Part shown: positions 26,535-34,708 of the stretch, one piece after another
Layout: each line of letters opens with the position of its first letter
How positions within the stretch are numbered: the first letter of the stretch is position 1
NCBI RefSeq assembly: GCF_000737325.1
Contig: NZ_CP011125.1
Span: 10,119,945-10,183,944 of the forward strand
DNA from: Sandaracinus amylolyticus
GTDB lineage: Bacteria; Myxococcota_A; Polyangia; Polyangiales; Sandaracinaceae
Direction of reading: 5' to 3'
DNA: 64,000 nt
Made by a program: the position numbers and the translations under genes
Notes under the pieces: model-generated
Seen by the model: the letters and a program-made list of their open reading frames with translations, nothing else
Databases searched by the model: none
Told to the model about the DNA's origin: nothing

Positions 26535-27605
26535 ATGAGCGCGAGCGAGACGACGTTCGACGTACCCGGGGTGCCCTTCGACGACCTCGGCCCGCGCCGC
26601 GTGGTGGTGCTCCACGATCCCGGGGCGCGCCTCCACGCGGTCGTGGTGGTGGACTCGATCACCGGTGGGCCCGCGGGCGGCGGCGTGCGCATGACGCCCG
26701 ACGTCACGATCGCCGAGATCGCGCGCCTCGCGCGCGCGATGACGTACAAGTACGCGCTGCTCTCGATGCCGGTCGGCGGCGCGAAAGCCGGGATCCGCTT
26801 CGATCCGAGCGACCCGGCGCGCGCCGACGTGGTGCGCGCGTTCCTCGAGGCCGCGAAGCCGCTGATCGACGCCGGCGTGTTCGTGCCCGGGCCCGACATG
26901 GGCACGACCGCGACCGACTTCGCGAGCAGCGCCGACCTCCACCTCGACGAGCAGCTCACCGGCTACGGCGTGGTCGCCGCGGCGAAGAGCGCGGCGCAGC
27001 TCGCGGGACGATCGCTCGAGGGCGCGCGCGTCGCGATCGAAGGGTTCGGCAAGGTGGGCACCGCGGCCGCACGCTTCTTCGTGCGCGAAGGCGCGAAGGT
27101 GGTCGCGGTGTCGACGGTGCGCGCCGCGCTCACCTCGAACGACGGCCTCGACGTCGAGCGCCTCGTCGCGGTGCGCGAGCAGCAGGGCGAAGCCGCGCTC
27201 GAGCGCGCGCCGGGCGTCACGGTGCAGCCCCGCGAGGCGCTCTTCGCGGTGAAGTGCGACGTGCTCGTCCCCGGCGCGCGGCCCGACGCGATCCATCGCG
27301 GGAACGTCGACGCGATCGAGGCGTCGCTCGTCGTGCCGGGATCGAACGTCCCGTACGCCGAGGGCACGCTCGAGGCGCTCCACGCGCGCGGCGTCGTCGC
27401 GATCCCCGACTTCGTCGCCAACGCGGGCGGCGTGCTCGCGACGATCTGCGCGCTCCAGGGCCTCGACGAGAGCACCGCGCACGGCCTGGTGGGCGACTTG
27501 ATCGGTCGCAACGTGCAGCGCGTGATGAAGCGCGCGCAGGAGAAGAACGTCCACCCCTACGCCGCCGCGATCGAGATCGCGCGCGAGCAGATCGCGAACC
27601 GTTGA
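26535..27605 (+). CDS. Glu/Leu/Phe/Val dehydrogenase family protein
   Basis: 356 residues, as for leucine/phenylalanine dehydrogenases. The N-terminal dimerisation/catalytic domain shows 'GGPAGGGVRMTPD', 'MTYKYALLSMPVGGAKAGI' (two catalytic lysines) and 'GPDMGTTATDF' (catalytic Asp). The C-terminal NAD(P)-binding domain has 'VAIEGFGKVGTAAARFF', a GxGxxG-type loop. It reversibly deaminates an amino acid to a 2-oxo acid. ATG 26535 has GGAGGAG 6 bases upstream, inside the ATP-grasp gene end. Operon pairing with an ATP-grasp ligase suggests supply or consumption of an amino-acid substrate for that ligase. Confidence 0.93.
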   Translation: MSASETTFDVPGVPFDDLGPRRVVVLHDPGARLHAVVVVDSITGGPAGGGVRMTPDVTIAEIARLARAMTYKYALLSMPVGGAKAGIRFDPSDPARADVVRAFLEAAKPLIDAGVFVPGPDMGTTATDFASSADLHLDEQLTGYGVVAAAKSAAQLAGRSLEGARVAIEGFGKVGTAAARFFVREGAKVVAVSTVRAALTSNDGLDVERLVAVREQQGEAALERAPGVTVQPREALFAVKCDVLVPGARPDAIHRGNVDAIEASLVVPGSNVPYAEGTLEALHARGVVAIPDFVANAGGVLATICALQGLDESTAHGLVGDLIGRNVQRVMKRAQEKNVHPYAAAIEIAREQIANR

Positions 27606-27628
27606 CCTTCGAACGAGACGACAAGCGC

Positions 27629-28192
27629 ATGAAGCTCCGAGCCCACGTCTTCCTCACCGCCCTCGGCGCGAGCTCGCTCGCGATCGCGCTCCTCGCGAGC
27701 GCGCAGGCGCAGCCGACCACCGCGCCGTCGACGCCGCCGACGCTCGACGGCGAGTGGGTGCTCGCAGTCTCCGAGGACCAGGCGCGGCAGCGCCTCGATC
27801 GTGCGATCGAGACCGCCACCGACGGCATGCCGCCGATCGCCGACGGAATGGCCGCGTCGGCGCTGCGCGAGCGCACGCCGATCATCGCGCGCGTGGTCAT
27901 CAGCTCGAGCCCGCAGCGCATCCGCGTGCACCTCGACGAGCGTCGCTACGAGACCGCGCCGGGCCACCCCGAGGCCGCGCCCACCGCGAGCACGAGCGAG
28001 GATCGCGTGCGCGTGGTGCACCACTTCCGCGAGGGCGCGCTCGAGCAGGTCTTCACGACCGAGCGCGGCCGGCGCTGGAACACGTTCCGCCTCGGCGAGG
28101 ACGGTCGCACGATGACGCTGAGCGTCGTGGTGCAGTCGAGCAGCCTGCCCGCACCGGTGCGCTTCTCGCTGCCCTATCGTCGCGCGTCCTGA
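27629..28192 (+). CDS. Hypothetical secreted protein
   Basis: 187 residues with a Sec signal peptide ('VFLTALGASSLAIALLASAQ', cleavage after AQAQ). The mature protein has a Pro/Thr segment and then a beta-rich domain: 'LDGEWVLAVSEDQARQRLDR', 'RVVHHFREGALEQVFTTERG' and 'MTLSVVVQSSSLPAPVRFSL'. The 'L.G.W' opening and strand pattern resemble small lipocalin-like or DUF-type periplasmic proteins, but no family is certain. It lies 24 bp after the dehydrogenase, probably the third gene of that operon. Its last 19 bp overlap the 3' end of the convergent TetR gene. Confidence 0.75.
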   Translation: MKLRAHVFLTALGASSLAIALLASAQAQPTTAPSTPPTLDGEWVLAVSEDQARQRLDRAIETATDGMPPIADGMAASALRERTPIIARVVISSSPQRIRVHLDERRYETAPGHPEAAPTASTSEDRVRVVHHFREGALEQVFTTERGRRWNTFRLGEDGRTMTLSVVVQSSSLPAPVRFSLPYRRAS

Positions 28193-28857
28193 CGCCCGCG
28201 CGGCCGCTCGAGCTGGTGCTCCACGCCCGCGAGCACGAGCTCGAGCGAGGTCGCGAACATCGCGTCGAGATCGATCGCGCGCAGGCGCGGGAGGGCGCGC
28301 CGCAGCGCGGGCAGCTCGCGTGACGGCATCGTCTCCGCGAGCGCGACGAAGGGCGGCGGACCTTCCACGTGCTGTCTGCGCCATCGATCCTCGCGCCGGA
28401 TCGCGCCGGCGAGCCACGAGAAGAACGTGTTGTGCACGTCGGTCGCCGCGGCCCATCCGAGCCCGGCGTCGTGCAGCGTGGCGACCGTCGCGTCGAGGAT
28501 GCGCAGCGCGCTCGGCACCGCAGGACCTTCGTCGAGCAGCACGTCCATCACGCCGGGGTGCTCGAGCCCGACGCAGCGCGTGCGGTGCGCGACCTCGCGC
28601 AGCCAGGGCACCGGCGCGAGCGTGCGCTCCGGCAGCTCGATGCGCGCGACCACGCGATCGACGACGAGGTGCACCAGCGCGTCGCGGTCCTTCACGTGGT
28701 GGTAGATCGCCATCGGCGTCGCCTCGAGCGCCTCGGCGATCGCGCGCATCGTGAGCGCATCGAGCCCGTGCTCGCGGACCAGCTCGCACGCGCGATCGAC
28801 GATCACCTCGATCGACAGGCGCGCCGGCCGACCGGGCGCTCGGGGCTCTCGACGCAT
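28174..28857 (-). CDS. TetR-family transcriptional regulator
   Basis: 227 residues. The N-terminal TetR HTH reads 'LSIEVIVDRACELVREHGLD', 'LTMRAIAEALEATPMAIYHH' and 'VKDRDALVHLVVDRV'. The rest is a helical ligand-binding/dimer domain, partly like the TetR_C_1 (tetracycline-repressor) type, with 'GVMDVLLDEGPAVPSALRIL'. A 21-bp AT-rich dyad at 28895-28915 between this gene and the divergent ExbD-like gene is the likely operator. The start is ATG 28857. Confidence 0.92.
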   Translation of the reverse strand: MRREPRAPGRPARLSIEVIVDRACELVREHGLDALTMRAIAEALEATPMAIYHHVKDRDALVHLVVDRVVARIELPERTLAPVPWLREVAHRTRCVGLEHPGVMDVLLDEGPAVPSALRILDATVATLHDAGLGWAAATDVHNTFFSWLAGAIRREDRWRRQHVEGPPPFVALAETMPSRELPALRRALPRLRAIDLDAMFATSLELVLAGVEHQLERPRGRQDARR

Positions 28858-28894
28858 CGCCCGGAGAATACCCGGGAACTTTCCCCGCGCGGCG

Positions 28895-28915
28895 TTTTCT
28901 TACGCAGTACGAAAA
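28895..28915. promoter_or_regulatory. TetR-type operator in divergent promoter region
   Basis: A 21-bp imperfect palindrome TTTTCtTACgcaGTAcGAAAA, with 8 of 9 positions matching in each arm, in a conspicuously AT-rich patch 38 bp from the TetR start and 19 bp from the ExbD-like start. It is well placed to repress both genes. Confidence 0.7.
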
Positions 28916-28933
28916 TCAGCGGAGGAGCGTCTC

Positions 28934-29407
28934 GTGGGTGGAATCAGCGTGGGTGGTGGAGGGCACGGCAACCGGAAGAGCGTCGACGCGGAGGTGTCGT
29001 TGATGCCGACGATCGATCTCTTGCTGTGCTGCATCATGTTCTTGCTCGTGACCGCGGTCTGGAGCCGGCTCGGCCGGCTCGACGTGGATCAACGCGCCGC
29101 GGCGGGCAGCGCGATGGACGCGCCGGCGGTCGATCGCATCGTCGTGTACCTCCAGATCCGCGCGAGCGGGTTCACGCTGGGCTCGACCGCGGGCGAGCAG
29201 GTCGAGATCCCGAGCGGCAGCGGTGGGTACGATCTCGAGGGACTGCACGCGCGGCTCGCGGAGCGCCAGCTCGCCGCGCCCGATCACGACGATCTCGTCG
29301 TCGCGCCCGACGACGGCGTCACGTACGAGCACGTGATCGCCGCCGTCGACACCGCGGTCACGGCAGGGTTCACCGGCGTGACGCTCTCGGATCAGCCGCC
29401 GCGATGA
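28934..29407 (+). CDS. ExbD/TolR-family protein (orphan)
   Basis: 157 residues from GTG 28934, with GGAGGAG 7 bases upstream. Single-pass ExbD topology: a short cytoplasmic start with 'VDAEVSLMPTIDLLLCCIMF' leading into 'LLVTAVWSR', where the Asp in 'TIDLLL' matches the conserved proton-relay Asp of ExbD/TolR. The periplasmic domain has 'RIVVYLQIRASGFTLGS' and ends 'AAVDTAVTAGFTGVTL', as in other ExbDs. ExbD works with ExbB as a proton-driven motor; no ExbB/TolQ partner lies nearby. It is divergent from a TetR regulator and followed 16 bp later by a DUF2891 gene. Confidence 0.8.
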   Translation: MGGISVGGGGHGNRKSVDAEVSLMPTIDLLLCCIMFLLVTAVWSRLGRLDVDQRAAAGSAMDAPAVDRIVVYLQIRASGFTLGSTAGEQVEIPSGSGGYDLEGLHARLAERQLAAPDHDDLVVAPDDGVTYEHVIAAVDTAVTAGFTGVTLSDQPPR

Positions 29408-29423
29408 CGTAGCCTCGCGCATC

Positions 29424-30410
29424 GTGAGCTCTCACGAACACGCCGAGCGCCTCGCGCCCTTCGTCGCGATGGCGCTCGGCTGCGTGCACCGCGCGTATCC
29501 GAATCAGATCGCGCACGTGCTGCGCGACGACGCCGACGCGCGTCCGCCGCGCGCGCTGACGCCGGTCTTCTACGGCTGTTACGACTGGCACTCCGCGGTG
29601 CACGGGCACTGGCTGCTCGCGCGCGCGTCGCGGCACTTCCCCGACGCGCCGTTCGCCGCGCCGGCGCGCGCCGCGCTCCACACGAGCCTCACGACCGCCG
29701 GCGTCACCGGAGAGGTCGAGTACCTGCGCGATCGCCCCACGTTCGAGCGCCCCTACGGGCTCGCGTGGCTCTTCACGCTGCAGGCCGAGCTCGCGCAGCT
29801 CGACGGCGCGCTCGCGGCGACGCTGGCGCCGCTCACCGCGGTCGCGCGCGAGCACCTCGTGCGCTGGCTTCCGAAGCTCTCGACGCCGACCCGCGTCGGC
29901 ACCCACGCGCAGACCGCGTTCGCGCTCGGCCTCGTGCTCGATGCGGCGCGCGTGCTCCGCGACGCCGAGCTCGCGGCGCTCGTCACCGCGCGCGCCCTCG
30001 ACTACTTCGGCGACGATCGCGACCACGCGCTGCACCTCGAGCCGGGCGGCGAGGACTTCCTCAGCCCGAGCCTCGGGAGCGCGGACCTGATGGCGCGCGT
30101 CCTCGCGCCCGCGACGTTCGCGACGTGGCTCTCGCGCGTCCTGCCCGACGACGCGCCCGCGCGCTTGGTCCCGGCGCGCGTGACCGATCCCACCGATGGA
30201 CGGCTCGCGCACCTCGACGGGCTCAACCTCAGCCGCGCATGGATGCTCGAGCGCATCGCCGGTGCGCTCCCCGACGACGACGCGCGACGTGCCGCGTACG
30301 TCGCGTGCTCGAGCGCGCACCGCGACGTCGCGCTCGCCGCGATCGACGGAGCGCACTACGCGGGCAGCCACTGGCTCGGCACCTTCGCGTGCTACCTGCT
30401 CACTCGCTGA
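29424..30410 (+). CDS. DUF2891 family protein
   Basis: 328 residues, standard length. DUF2891 proteins are all-alpha (alpha/alpha toroid-like). Signatures seen are 'TPVFYGCYDWHSAVHGHWLL', 'RPYGLAWLFTLQAELA', 'ALHLEPGGEDFLSPSLGSAD' and 'GLNLSRAWMLERIA'. The biochemical function is unknown; the conserved His/Asp/Trp residues suggest a sugar- or metal-binding pocket. GTG start at 29424, 16 bp after the ExbD-like gene, so probably in the same transcript. The family call is firm. Confidence 0.9.
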   Translation: MSSHEHAERLAPFVAMALGCVHRAYPNQIAHVLRDDADARPPRALTPVFYGCYDWHSAVHGHWLLARASRHFPDAPFAAPARAALHTSLTTAGVTGEVEYLRDRPTFERPYGLAWLFTLQAELAQLDGALAATLAPLTAVAREHLVRWLPKLSTPTRVGTHAQTAFALGLVLDAARVLRDAELAALVTARALDYFGDDRDHALHLEPGGEDFLSPSLGSADLMARVLAPATFATWLSRVLPDDAPARLVPARVTDPTDGRLAHLDGLNLSRAWMLERIAGALPDDDARRAAYVACSSAHRDVALAAIDGAHYAGSHWLGTFACYLLTR

Positions 30411-30467
30411 GCGCTGTTGCAATCGCTTGCCACACGGCGTGCGAGCGCGAATCGAAAACGGAGACGG

Positions 30468-30497
30468 GGCCTCCCGACTGAGCTGACGAAGGAGGCC
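30468..30497 (+). promoter_or_regulatory. Hairpin covering the ribosome-binding site
   Basis: GGCCTCC (30468-30474) can pair with GGAGGCC (30491-30497), which contains the Shine-Dalgarno sequence of the lipoprotein gene starting at 30503. The 16-base loop leaves the start codon just outside. Translation of that gene may depend on opening this hairpin. Confidence 0.45.
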
Positions 30498-30502
30498 TCC
30501 GA

Positions 30503-31102
30503 ATGCACCGTCGTCTCTCGTCGCTCGTGCTCCCGATCACTCTCGCCGCCGCGCTCGCTGCGTGCGCGAGCCCCGACACATCGCCCTGCGGTCCCGGTGA
30601 GGCCGTGCGCTCGAGCGAGCGCGACGCGTGCGTGTACGAGGCCGCGATCGTCATCGAGAGCGGCTTCTCGTGCCCGGCGTTCGCGCCCCACCTGATCACG
30701 CTCGGCGATCTCGCTGCGTGCGTCGACCGCTTGCCCGAATCGCCGCACGAGCGCGAGCAGCTCTGCCGCTTGATGGGCGCGCGCTGCGGCGCGACGCCGA
30801 CGACCCCGCGCGAAGAGACCACGACCGGCGACGCGTGCACGCAGCGCGACGTGCCCGACGACGGCGTCCACCCGAGAGAGGTCCTGCTCGAGACGCTGCA
30901 CGACGAGTGTGTCGACGCGCCCGGCGTGACCGCCGGCTGCATCGACGACGGGCGCGACGACGCCCCGGCGTTCTGCACCTGTCGCTGCGACGCGCCCGAC
31001 GGCAGCGATGTGCCGACCTGCGCGTGCCCGTCCGGGACGGTCTGCGAGCCCGAGCTCTTCGTGGGCGGTGAGCTCGCCGGCGGCTACTGCGTGCGCACCT
31101 GA
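30503..31102 (+). CDS. Cys-rich lipoprotein
   Basis: 199 residues. The signal peptide ends in lipobox 'LAAC'. The mature part holds about 16 cysteines, for example 'CGPGEAVRSSERDACVYE', 'CSCPAF'-like, 'FCTCRCDAPDGSDVPTCACP' and 'GYCVRT', and is presumably a disulfide-stabilised surface protein. The function is unknown. AAGGAGG lies 7 bases before the ATG but can be masked by a hairpin (30468-30497). Its last 19 bp overlap the 3' end of the convergent regulator gene. Confidence 0.8.
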   Translation: MHRRLSSLVLPITLAAALAACASPDTSPCGPGEAVRSSERDACVYEAAIVIESGFSCPAFAPHLITLGDLAACVDRLPESPHEREQLCRLMGARCGATPTTPREETTTGDACTQRDVPDDGVHPREVLLETLHDECVDAPGVTAGCIDDGRDDAPAFCTCRCDAPDGSDVPTCACPSGTVCEPELFVGGELAGGYCVRT

Positions 31103-31842
31103 GCGCGCGCCGTCCGCTCCTCGCTGACCGAGCACCACGCGATCGACGCGACGCCGGCATCCTCCGCCGCGCTCGCGTCGATCGCGACCACGTCGTCGCG
31201 AAGCGCGGCGTAGTGCTTCTCGCGCAGCGCGGTGAGCGCCTCGGGCGACGCGCGGAACGTGAGCACCCGCGCGAACGCCTCTCCGCCTCTCTCGTCGCGC
31301 AGGAAGCGTCGCAGGATCACGTCGCCGATCGGCGCGAGGAAGTGCCGCAGCGACTCGACGCGGTGCGCCGGTCGCGCGTCGATGCGCTGGAAGTGCGCGG
31401 CGCGCGCCGCGAATCGCTCGCCGTCGCGCTCCACGAGCCCGAGCGCGGAGAGCGCCTCGAGCGCGCGATCGATCTCCTCGGCGCTGCGCCCCCGCACCGA
31501 GCGCGCGATCGCGCTCGCGCTGCGCGGACCTCGGCGCGAGAGCGCGAGCAACACGAGCCGCATCGTCTCGAGCGCGAAGCTCCCTCGCGCGATCGCGCCG
31601 TCCTGTCGTTGCGCGCGGCGGCTCAGCGTCGCGAGCGTGCGCAGGCTCCGGCCGAACCTCGGCGCGAGGGCGCGCAAGCTGAGCCCGTCGCCGCGCATCG
31701 CGCGGAAGTACTCGAGCTCCACGACGTCGAGGAGGTCCTGCACCGGCAGCGCCATCGCGCGAGCGAGCTGGAGCGCGGGCCCGAGCGACGCGCGCAGCAC
31801 CGCGACCTTCAGCTCGAGCGTCGTGTCCGGGGTCGTGCTCAT
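31084..31842 (-). CDS. Predicted helix-turn-helix regulatory protein
   Basis: 252 residues, soluble and Arg/Ala/Leu-rich. The N-terminal region reads 'LKVAVLRASLGPALQLARAM'. A putative XRE-like HTH ('GLSLRALAPRFGRSLRTLAT') and a winged-helix block ('SASAIARSVRGRSAEEIDRA', 'LEALSALGLVERDGERFAA') follow, and then a C-terminal half with 'FLAPIGDVILRRFLRD' and 'VLTFRASPEALTALREKHY', reminiscent of the TIGR02147/DUF4423 regulators of Myxococcota and Fibrobacterota. I assign regulator class only. ATG 31842 is chosen because it begins the sensible protein; it is divergent, 60 bp from the P450 gene. Confidence 0.65.
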   Translation of the reverse strand: MSTTPDTTLELKVAVLRASLGPALQLARAMALPVQDLLDVVELEYFRAMRGDGLSLRALAPRFGRSLRTLATLSRRAQRQDGAIARGSFALETMRLVLLALSRRGPRSASAIARSVRGRSAEEIDRALEALSALGLVERDGERFAARAAHFQRIDARPAHRVESLRHFLAPIGDVILRRFLRDERGGEAFARVLTFRASPEALTALREKHYAALRDDVVAIDASAAEDAGVASIAWCSVSEERTARAQVRTQ

Positions 31843-31902
31843 CGACTCTCCGGTCGTCGCGGCCACCTCGAATTTCCGCTCGGTGGTACCCTCGTCGTCG
31901 AC

Positions 31903-33327
31903 GTGAACGCGCCCCGAACGCTCCTCGCACGCGGCCTCTACTCGCTGCCGGGCCTGCAGTCGCGACACCCCACGGGTGCGCGCCTCGCGCCGAGCCCCAA
32001 GCACAACGTGCCGCTGCTCGGGCACCTGCCGCTCGTGCGGCCCGACCGTCTCGACTACCTGATGCGCGTCGCGCTCGAGACCGGCGACGTCGTGCGCTTC
32101 GAGTTCCCGCACGTCACGGCGCACCTCGTCGCGCACCCCGATCACGTGCAGCAGGTGCTCGTCGATCAACACCGGCTCTTCACCAAGCAGACGCGCGGCT
32201 ACGCGAAGCTGCGCGCGTTCCTCGGCAACGGCCTGGTCACGTCGGACGGCGAGTTCTGGCTGCGCCAGCGCCGCATCGCGCAGCCCGCGTTCCACAAGAA
32301 GCGCATCGCCGGCTTCGCCGACGCGATGGTGCGCGCCGCCGAGGACACCGTGCAGCGCTGGGCCGCGCCCGCGCGCGAAGGCACGCCGATCGACGTCGCC
32401 GCGGAGATGATGCGCCTCACGCTGCGCATCGCCGGAGAGACGCTGCTCTCGACCGATCCCAGCGATCGCGCGAACGCGGTGAGCACCGCGCTCACCACGG
32501 TGCTGCACGAGGCGAACACGCGCATCAACACGCTCTGGTCGCCGCCCGCGCACTGGCCCACGCCGCGCAACCGAGCGTACGCGGCCGCGACGCGCGAGCT
32601 CGATCGCATCGTCCTCGAGATCATCGAGCAGCGGCGACGCGGTCGCGAGCACCGCGACGATCTCCTGCAGATGCTGCTCGAGGCGCGCGACCCCGAGACC
32701 GGTGCCGCGATGGACGACAAGCAGCTGCGCGACGAGGTCATGACGATGTTCCTGGCGGGGCACGAGACCACCGCGAACGCGCTCGCGTGGACGTTCGTGC
32801 TGCTCTCGCGCTACCCCGCGGTCGCGCGCGCGCTCCACGAGGAAGCGTGCGACGTGCTCGGTGATCGTCCCGCGACCGAGGCCGATCTTCCGAAGCTCGA
32901 TCTCGCGCGGCGCGTGCTGAACGAGTCGATGCGGCTCTATCCGCCGGTGTGGATCATCGGGCGCTCGCCCGCCGAGCCCGTCGAGATCGGCGGCTACGAC
33001 ATCCCCGCGAAGACGATCGTGTTCACGTCGCAGTGGGTCACCCATCGTCACCCGAGGTTCTGGGACGACCCCGAGGGCTTCGATCCCGATCGCTGGCTCC
33101 CCGAGCGCGCGAAGACGATGCACCGCCATCAGTTCTTCCCGTTCGCGGCGGGCCCGCGCATGTGCATCGGCGCCGGCTTCGCGATGATGGAGGGACAGCT
33201 CGTCCTCGCGACGCTCGCGCGCCGCTATCGCGTCGATCTCCTGCCCGGCCACCCGATCGTCCCCGAGCCGCTCATCACGCTGCGCCCCAAGCACGGCGTG
33301 CGCGCGACCGTGCATCGCATCGACTGA
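31903..33327 (+). CDS. Cytochrome P450
   Basis: 474 residues. All hallmarks are present: the C-helix 'WLRQRRIAQPAFHKKRI', I-helix oxygen-binding 'MFLAGHETTANAL' near residue 284, K-helix E-x-x-R 'LNESMRLYPPVW' near 340, and the heme loop 'FPFAAGPRMCIGAGFAMME' with the cysteine ligand near 421. It resembles the CYP102/CYP4-like fatty-acid or terpene hydroxylase class. No membrane anchor is seen, so it is a cytoplasmic monooxygenase needing external redox partners, which are not nearby. The start GTG 31903 precedes 'NAPRTLLARGLYSLPG'; longer readings run antisense to the regulator. The divergent regulator may control it. Confidence 0.95.
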   Translation: MNAPRTLLARGLYSLPGLQSRHPTGARLAPSPKHNVPLLGHLPLVRPDRLDYLMRVALETGDVVRFEFPHVTAHLVAHPDHVQQVLVDQHRLFTKQTRGYAKLRAFLGNGLVTSDGEFWLRQRRIAQPAFHKKRIAGFADAMVRAAEDTVQRWAAPAREGTPIDVAAEMMRLTLRIAGETLLSTDPSDRANAVSTALTTVLHEANTRINTLWSPPAHWPTPRNRAYAAATRELDRIVLEIIEQRRRGREHRDDLLQMLLEARDPETGAAMDDKQLRDEVMTMFLAGHETTANALAWTFVLLSRYPAVARALHEEACDVLGDRPATEADLPKLDLARRVLNESMRLYPPVWIIGRSPAEPVEIGGYDIPAKTIVFTSQWVTHRHPRFWDDPEGFDPDRWLPERAKTMHRHQFFPFAAGPRMCIGAGFAMMEGQLVLATLARRYRVDLLPGHPIVPEPLITLRPKHGVRATVHRID

Positions 33328-33413
33328 CGATCTTTTTCCGTAACGCTCCCGGGGCCGCCCCCCACTAGCGAGCCGTCCGAGCGCGATCGAGCGCGAGGCC
33401 GGAGGTCGTCGTC

Positions 33414-34583
33414 GTGCGCAGAGAGAGAGTCCTCCCCGTCGTCGTCGCGCTCGTGCTGCTCGTGGTCGCTCCATGCGCCGGCGCGCGCGCACAGGACACC
33501 TCGACGGTCGGCCGCGTGCTCTTCGCGATGGATCAGGGCGTCGACGACGATCGCGCGCTCGCGCTGCGCGCCGAGCTCGGCCTCCGCGGGCTCGCTCTCG
33601 AGCTGATCCCTGCGCTCGCCGGCGAGGACGACGCCGCGCGCGAGCGCCAGGCCCGGCTGCTCGCGCAGCAGCGCGGTGCCTACGCGACCCTGTGGCTCGA
33701 AGAGCGCCGCAACGAGGCGCGCGCGGTCACGCCCGCGGGGCCCGTGCGCCGCGCGACGATGCCTCGCTCCGCGAGCTCGATCGATCCGCGTGTGCTCGCG
33801 GTCCTGCTCGCGAGCCTGCTCGACGAAGCGATGGCGATGCCCGCGCCCGAGCCACCGGAGTCGACCGTCGTGGTCGTCCCGCAGCAGGCCGACCCCGCGC
33901 CGACACCCGAGCGCGCGGCGCCCGAGCCGACTCCCGAGCCCGCACCGTTCGAGCCCGCACCGTTCGAGCCCGCTCCGCCCGAGCCCGCTCCGCCGGAGCC
34001 CGCCGCGCCTCCGCTCGGCGCGTTCGTCTCGGACGTCGTCGTGGTGCCGCCCGCCACCGATCTCGAGGGCGACGAGCCCGCAGGCGATCCCGCGCACGCG
34101 ACCCGCGACGGCGCCCTGCACCCCTACGCGATCGTCGACGCGGTCGGCGGCTTCGTGTGGCGGATGGGCAACTTCGAGAACCACCTGCACCTCGTGCAGC
34201 GCCTCGGCGCCGGCCTGGTCGCCGATCGGTTCCGCGGCGAGATCACCGGCGACCTCGGGATCGAGCACTCGATCGACGGCTCGTACGAGTCCGGCGTGCT
34301 CCTGCAAGCGCAGGCGTTCGTCGGTGCCTCGTTGCCCGCCGACATCATCTCGTTCGACTTCGGCGGCGTGGTCGGGGTCGCGTTCCACAACCTGCTCGCC
34401 GACGCGGACCCCCGCGCCTCGAACTTCGCGGTGCGCCTCGGGACTGCGGTGGGCCTCACCGCGCCGGACAGCCGCGCGGTGTTCCCGTTCCGCGCGCGCA
34501 TCGAGCTCGGCGTGTTCGCCGTGCCGAGCCCCGCGCTCTACCGCCCCTTCACCAACGTGGTCCTCGGCATCGGGTTCTGGTGA
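33414..34583 (+). CDS. Hypothetical exported protein with Pro/Glu linker and beta-barrel-like C-terminus
   Basis: 389 residues from GTG 33414. The signal peptide 'VVVALVLLVVAPCAGARA' is followed by an N-terminal domain (residues 28-130), a Pro/Glu/Ala linker with repeated 'EPAPFEPAP/PEPAPPEPA' units (about 140-195), and a C-terminal beta-rich domain with alternating hydrophobic strands ending in 'FTNVVLGIGFW'. The terminal aromatic residue and strand pattern suggest an outer-membrane barrel or barrel-like module. The architecture (enzyme-like head, linker, barrel) recurs in myxobacteria. The function is unknown. Confidence 0.72.
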   Translation: MRRERVLPVVVALVLLVVAPCAGARAQDTSTVGRVLFAMDQGVDDDRALALRAELGLRGLALELIPALAGEDDAARERQARLLAQQRGAYATLWLEERRNEARAVTPAGPVRRATMPRSASSIDPRVLAVLLASLLDEAMAMPAPEPPESTVVVVPQQADPAPTPERAAPEPTPEPAPFEPAPFEPAPPEPAPPEPAAPPLGAFVSDVVVVPPATDLEGDEPAGDPAHATRDGALHPYAIVDAVGGFVWRMGNFENHLHLVQRLGAGLVADRFRGEITGDLGIEHSIDGSYESGVLLQAQAFVGASLPADIISFDFGGVVGVAFHNLLADADPRASNFAVRLGTAVGLTAPDSRAVFPFRARIELGVFAVPSPALYRPFTNVVLGIGFW

Positions 34584-34708
34584 TCCGCGCGCGCCGCGGA
34601 GCTCCAGCGCCCTCGTCAGCCGCCCCGCGATCACGCCGCTCGACCGCGCCGCTCCGGGCGCGGCGTGCGGACTCGTGTCTTCTCGTGTCGAAAAATAGAG
34701 GAAAATCG

